Part shown: positions 60,944 through 64,000 of the stretch, piece after piece
Numbering within the stretch: position 1 is the stretch's first letter
Layout: the number at the start of each line of letters is the position of its first letter
Assembly: GCA_016177795.1 (NCBI GenBank)
Contig: JACOUM010000012.1
Span: 178,483-242,482, forward strand
Origin: Nitrosomonadales bacterium
GTDB taxonomy: Bacteria > Pseudomonadota > Gammaproteobacteria > Burkholderiales > Gallionellaceae
Length of the DNA: 64,000 bases
Reading direction: 5' to 3'
Position numbers and translations under genes: made by a program
Notes under the pieces: generated by a model
The model's input: only the letters and a program-made list of their open reading frames with translations
Databases searched by the model: none
Told to the model about the DNA's origin: nothing

Positions 60944-61771
60944 TTAAACCTGAAAGCGACGGCGCACGATCATGCCGCTGGTGCGCTTGTTGCGGCGCGT
61001 GCGGAAACCCTTAGCCGGCACACCCCATGGGCTGACCGGATGACGGCCGGCGGCAGTCTTGCCTTCACCGCCGCCATGCGGGTGATCGACCGGATTCATC
61101 ACCACACCGCGCACGGTCGGACGTACACCGCGCCAACGCATAGCACCGGCCTTACCGATGGAGCGCAGACTATGTTCGGAGTTACCCACTTCGCCCAGGG
61201 TCGCTTTGCAATCGATATGCACTTTGCGGATTTCACCTGAGCGCAAACGCAACTGCGCATAGCTGCCTTCGCGCGCCAGCAGTTGCACCGAGGTACCGGC
61301 GGACCGTGCCAGCTGCGCGCCCTTGCCCGGCAACATTTCGATGCAGTGGATGGTCGAACCGACCGGAATATTGCGCAACGGCAAGGCATTGCCCGGCTTG
61401 ATCGGGGCTTCAGAGCCGCTCACCAGCGTCGAACCGGCAGTGACACCTTTGGGCGCAATGATGTAGCGACGTTCGCCGTCGGCATAGCACAACAGGGCCA
61501 GATTCGCACTACGGTTCGGATCGTATTCCAGACGCTCTACGGTAGCTGGTATGCCATCCTTGTTACGCTTGAAATCCACCAGGCGATAGTGTTGTTTGTG
61601 GCCGCCGCCCATGTGACGGGTGGTGATATGACCATTGTGGTTGCGACCCGCGGTCTTGCTCTTCTTTTCAACCAGCGCGGCAACCGGCTTACCCTTGTGC
61701 AGGTCAGGATTGACCACACGCAATACCCCGCGCTGTCCCGGCGTTGTTGGTTTCAGTTTAATCAATGCCAT
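60944..61771 (-). CDS. rplB: 50S ribosomal protein L2
   Basis: A 275-residue protein at the peptidyl transferase centre ([37 protein letters not shown] with the conserved histidine near 229). Full length, between rplW and rpsS. Confidence 0.97.
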   Translation of the reverse strand: MALIKLKPTTPGQRGVLRVVNPDLHKGKPVAALVEKKSKTAGRNHNGHITTRHMGGGHKQHYRLVDFKRNKDGIPATVERLEYDPNRSANLALLCYADGERRYIIAPKGVTAGSTLVSGSEAPIKPGNALPLRNIPVGSTIHCIEMLPGKGAQLARSAGTSVQLLAREGSYAQLRLRSGEIRKVHIDCKATLGEVGNSEHSLRSIGKAGAMRWRGVRPTVRGVVMNPVDHPHGGGEGKTAAGRHPVSPWGVPAKGFRTRRNKRTSGMIVRRRFQV

Positions 61772-61774
61772 GAT

Positions 61775-62092
61775 TTACCCCTGCTCACTTGCAGCAAAAT
61801 TGATTTCCTGGCCGGCCGCCAGGCACACATAGGCCTTCTTCCAGTTGTTGCGACGTCCGACATAGCGTCCGGCGCGTTTGACCTTGCCCTTGACGTTGGC
61901 CACTTGCACACTGTCGACATTCACTTTGAACATCATCTCGACCGCCGCCTTGATTTCCGGCTTGGTCGCGTCAGGCGCAACGCGAAAGATGACCTGCTCG
62001 TTTTTTTCGGCAACATAAGTCGCCTTCTCGGAGATTTGCGGGGCGAGCAGCACCTTCATCAAACGCTCCTGGCTGAATTGTTGCGTGCTCAT
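61775..62092 (-). CDS. rplW: 50S ribosomal protein L23
   Basis: A 105-residue tunnel-exit protein docking trigger factor and SRP ([24 protein letters not shown]). Overlaps the rplD end by 4 nt. Between rplD and rplB. Confidence 0.96.
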   Translation of the reverse strand: MSTQQFSQERLMKVLLAPQISEKATYVAEKNEQVIFRVAPDATKPEIKAAVEMMFKVNVDSVQVANVKGKVKRAGRYVGRRNNWKKAYVCLAAGQEINFAASEQG

Positions 62093-62712
62093 GCGAACAT
62101 CTCCTCAATTTTGGCCACGGCATTGCGCGTAACAATCACGCTCGGAAAGTGCACCAAACTGACCGGATCGGCCTGATTGGCTTCCAGCACCAGCACGTTG
62201 TGCAGGTTACGCGAGGACAAATATAAGTTTTCGTCCAGATTGTCGGTGATAATCAACAACCGCCCATCCAAACCCATCCCCTTGATTTTCTGCGCCAGCA
62301 GCTTGGTCTTGGGCGCCTCAACCGTCAGGCTATCCACCACCACCAGGCGGTTTTCGCTGACCAGCCTGGACAGGATCGATGCCAGACCGGCGCGATACAT
62401 CTTGCGGTTCACCTTGTGCGTGTAATTCTCTTCGCCGGTGTTCGGAAAAATCTTGCCACCCCCACGCCACAACGGGCTGGATGCCATACCGGCACGCGCA
62501 CGGCCGGTACCCTTTTGCGCGAACGGCTTACGAGTGCTCTTGGCAATCTCGCTGCGCCCCTTTTGCTTGCTGTTCGCCGCACGCGCATTGGACATGTAGG
62601 CGGTAACCAGTTGATGCACCAGGTCTTCGTTGTATTCGCGCCCGAACAATTCGTCCGACGCGCTCATGTTCGCAGTCGCCTGACCTTTATCGTTGATGAC
62701 TTTCAGTTCCAT
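62089..62712 (-). CDS. rplD: 50S ribosomal protein L4
   Basis: A 207-residue tunnel protein; in E. coli it also represses the S10 operon. Starts [15 protein letters not shown]; the extended loop has [19 protein letters not shown] (about 68-86). Start overlaps the rplC stop by 1 nt, the shortest in-frame choice that fits. Confidence 0.96.
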   Translation of the reverse strand: MELKVINDKGQATANMSASDELFGREYNEDLVHQLVTAYMSNARAANSKQKGRSEIAKSTRKPFAQKGTGRARAGMASSPLWRGGGKIFPNTGEENYTHKVNRKMYRAGLASILSRLVSENRLVVVDSLTVEAPKTKLLAQKIKGMGLDGRLLIITDNLDENLYLSSRNLHNVLVLEANQADPVSLVHFPSVIVTRNAVAKIEEMFA

Positions 62713-63356
62713 TACGCACCTGCCTTCACTGCGGGACGCACAATAATGCTGCTGTTTATACATCCTGGAACAGCGCCTTTTACCAGCAACAACTGACGCG
62801 CAACATCAACGCGCACTACCTGCAAGTTTTGTACCGTCCTTTGCACGTCGCCAAGATGACCGGTCATACGCTTACCCGGAAACACGCGCCCCGGATCCTG
62901 CGCCATACCGATGGAGCCAGGCACGTTATGCGACTTGGAGTTGCCGTGCGATGCACGGCCCGATTTGAAATGGTAACGCTTGATGGTGCCGGCGTATCCC
63001 TTACCCTTGGATATACCCGTCACATCTACGAGTTGCCCCACCTGAAAAATCTCTACGCTGATCGTAGAGCCTGCCTGCAGGCCAGCCAGTTGTTCAGGGG
63101 ATACGGTGAATTCCTTGAGTGCACTCCCCGCTTCCACACCCGCCTTGGCGTAGTGTCCGGCGGCAGCCTTGCTGACGCGACCGGGACGGCGTACCCCATG
63201 TGCAAGCTGCACAGCGGTATAGCCATCGGTATCCACGGATTTAACCTGAGTGACACGATTATTGGACACTTCCAGCACTGTCACCGGCAACGAAGAACCG
63301 TCTTCGGTGAATACGCGGGTCATGCCAATCTTGCGACCGACAAGTCCTAAGCTCAT
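62712..63356 (-). CDS. rplC: 50S ribosomal protein L3
   Basis: A 214-residue assembly-initiator protein ([21 protein letters not shown]; conserved [19 protein letters not shown] [17 protein letters not shown] and [16 protein letters not shown], with the Gln-methylation region). Follows rpsJ after 69 nt. Confidence 0.97.
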   Translation of the reverse strand: MSLGLVGRKIGMTRVFTEDGSSLPVTVLEVSNNRVTQVKSVDTDGYTAVQLAHGVRRPGRVSKAAAGHYAKAGVEAGSALKEFTVSPEQLAGLQAGSTISVEIFQVGQLVDVTGISKGKGYAGTIKRYHFKSGRASHGNSKSHNVPGSIGMAQDPGRVFPGKRMTGHLGDVQRTVQNLQVVRVDVARQLLLVKGAVPGCINSSIIVRPAVKAGA

Positions 63357-63425
63357 TTTAATTTCCTCTTGTTAAGGGGCTGACTACAATTGGCCAACCG
63401 ATCTTTTTACTACTTGGTACAACAA

Positions 63426-63737
63426 TTACTGTAATTTGATTTCCACATCCACACCGGCCGGCAGATCCAGCTTCATCAACGCATCCACCGTCTTGTCGGT
63501 GGGGTCGACGATATCCATCAGGCGCAAATGGGTACGAATCTCGAACTGATCGCGCGAAGTCTTGTTGACATGCGGGGAACGCAACACGTCGAAACGCTCA
63601 ATCTTGGTTGGCAGCGGCACCGGGCCGTTCACCACCGCACCGGTACGCTTTGCCGTATCGACAATCTGCGCAGCCGACTGATCAATCAAGCGATAATCAA
63701 ACGCCTTGAGGCGAATGCGGATTTTCTGACTTTGCAT
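63426..63737 (-). CDS. rpsJ: 30S ribosomal protein S10
   Basis: First gene of the S10 operon, 103 residues ([22 protein letters not shown]). Also the NusE antitermination factor. Ends [17 protein letters not shown]. The start at 63737 is chosen over 63755 because S10 normally begins here; the GAGAAG site is present upstream. Confidence 0.96.
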   Translation of the reverse strand: MQSQKIRIRLKAFDYRLIDQSAAQIVDTAKRTGAVVNGPVPLPTKIERFDVLRSPHVNKTSRDQFEIRTHLRLMDIVDPTDKTVDALMKLDLPAGVDVEIKLQ

Positions 63738-63790
63738 AATCATCTTCTCTTGCATATATGCGGCAATGCCGCTGGTTTAAAGAACGAAAA

Positions 63791-63810
63791 CGCGTGGACG
63801 CAGCCACGCG
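63791..63810 (-). terminator. Terminator-like hairpin after tuf
   Basis: Perfect 7-bp stem CGCGTGG/CCACGCG (63791-63797 and 63804-63810) with a 6-nt loop; the minus strand continues TTTTCGTTCTTT. It lies 19 nt beyond the tuf stop. It may attenuate rather than stop transcription, as rpsJ follows closely. Confidence 0.65.
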
Positions 63811-63828
63811 AGGGCGCGGATTGTAGTC

Positions 63829-64000
63829 CTACTCGATGATCTTTGCAACCACACCGGCACCGACGGTACGGCCGCCTTCGCGAATCGCGAAGCGCAGCCC
63901 TTCTTCCATCGCGATCGGGTTGATCAGGTTCACCGTGATGCTGACGTTGTCGCCCGGCATGACCATCTCGGTCCCCGCCGGCAGTTCGACCGCGCCGGTC
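63829..64000 (-). CDS. tuf: Elongation factor Tu, C-terminal part (truncated by window end)
   Basis: The last 56 codons of EF-Tu, C-terminal beta-barrel domain III, ending [15 protein letters not shown] and a TAG stop at 63829-63831. Segments [15 protein letters not shown] and [17 protein letters not shown] match EF-Tu. The gene extends past the right end of the window. Its place before rpsJ is the usual str-S10 junction. Confidence 0.95.
   Translation of the reverse strand, partial: TGAVELPAGTEMVMPGDNVSITVNLINPIAMEEGLRFAIREGGRTVGAGVVAKIIE

Overview
The window is a 64-kb piece of a betaproteobacterial chromosome. The long S10-spc-alpha ribosomal cluster, the hda/perM/purM/purN and rne/rluC neighbourhoods, and the style of the proteins point to the order Nitrosomonadales. 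A relative of the iron-oxidising Gallionellaceae (Sideroxydans/Gallionella) is my best guess, from general family resemblance only; no database was searched. Most genes are housekeeping, tightly packed and GC-rich, with accessory islets, dispersed repeats and one redox/metal region between them.

Layout. 0.2-4.4 kb: an old-yellow-enzyme reductase, WrbA, an orphan CopG/BrnA-type antitoxin, small unknown proteins and a HAD phosphatase. 4.6-9 kb: hda and a PerM-like permease facing purM, purN and a DUF3108 protein. 9-16.3 kb: RNase E divergent from RluC, then UDP-glucose dehydrogenase, MiaA and an MFS carrier. 16.3-20.4 kb: a DUF2971 gene abutting mutL, then DUF302 and MscS genes. 20.7-25.5 kb: a membrane protein plus norC-norB (cytochrome c-dependent nitric oxide reductase), convergent with a three-gene set of soluble ABC ATPase, SIMIBI-type GTPase and Fe-S protein that looks like an uncharacterised metallocofactor handling system. 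25.6-31.2 kb: ComEC, a CDF metal exporter, a DUF2062 protein and GltX. 31.3-38 kb: tRNA-Val(CAC), a Kef-like antiporter, TadA, an L,D-transpeptidase, a degenerate GGDEF protein, YgfZ and an EnvZ/OmpR pair. 38-46 kb: a protein built of seven 19-residue repeats, a zinc-ribbon mini-protein, RimO, a ZIP transporter, and alaA-hom-thrC. 46-50 kb: uvrA convergent with cysK. 49.9-64 kb, all on the minus strand: tuf (partial), then S10 (rpsJ-rpsQ), spc (rplN-rpmJ) and alpha (rpsM-rplQ), ending in a strong terminator.

How genes work together. purM and purN supply two steps of purine synthesis. alaA-hom-thrC is an amino acid operon. The ribosomal genes, rpoA, secY and infA form one co-directional expression block, with likely internal promoters ahead of rplN and rpsM. 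norCB detoxifies or respires NO, but the usual activators norQ/norD are not in the window.

The most notable observations are the ABC-GTPase-FeS cassette beside norCB; repeat-derived in-frame insertions inside mutL (two) and tadA (one); two MITE-like elements with imperfect terminal inverted repeats; and small accessory genes (orphan antitoxin, DUF2971, a possible PUA/EVE-like protein). Several genes (hda, purM, envZ, rpsD, the Mth938-like gene) appear to start with TTG.
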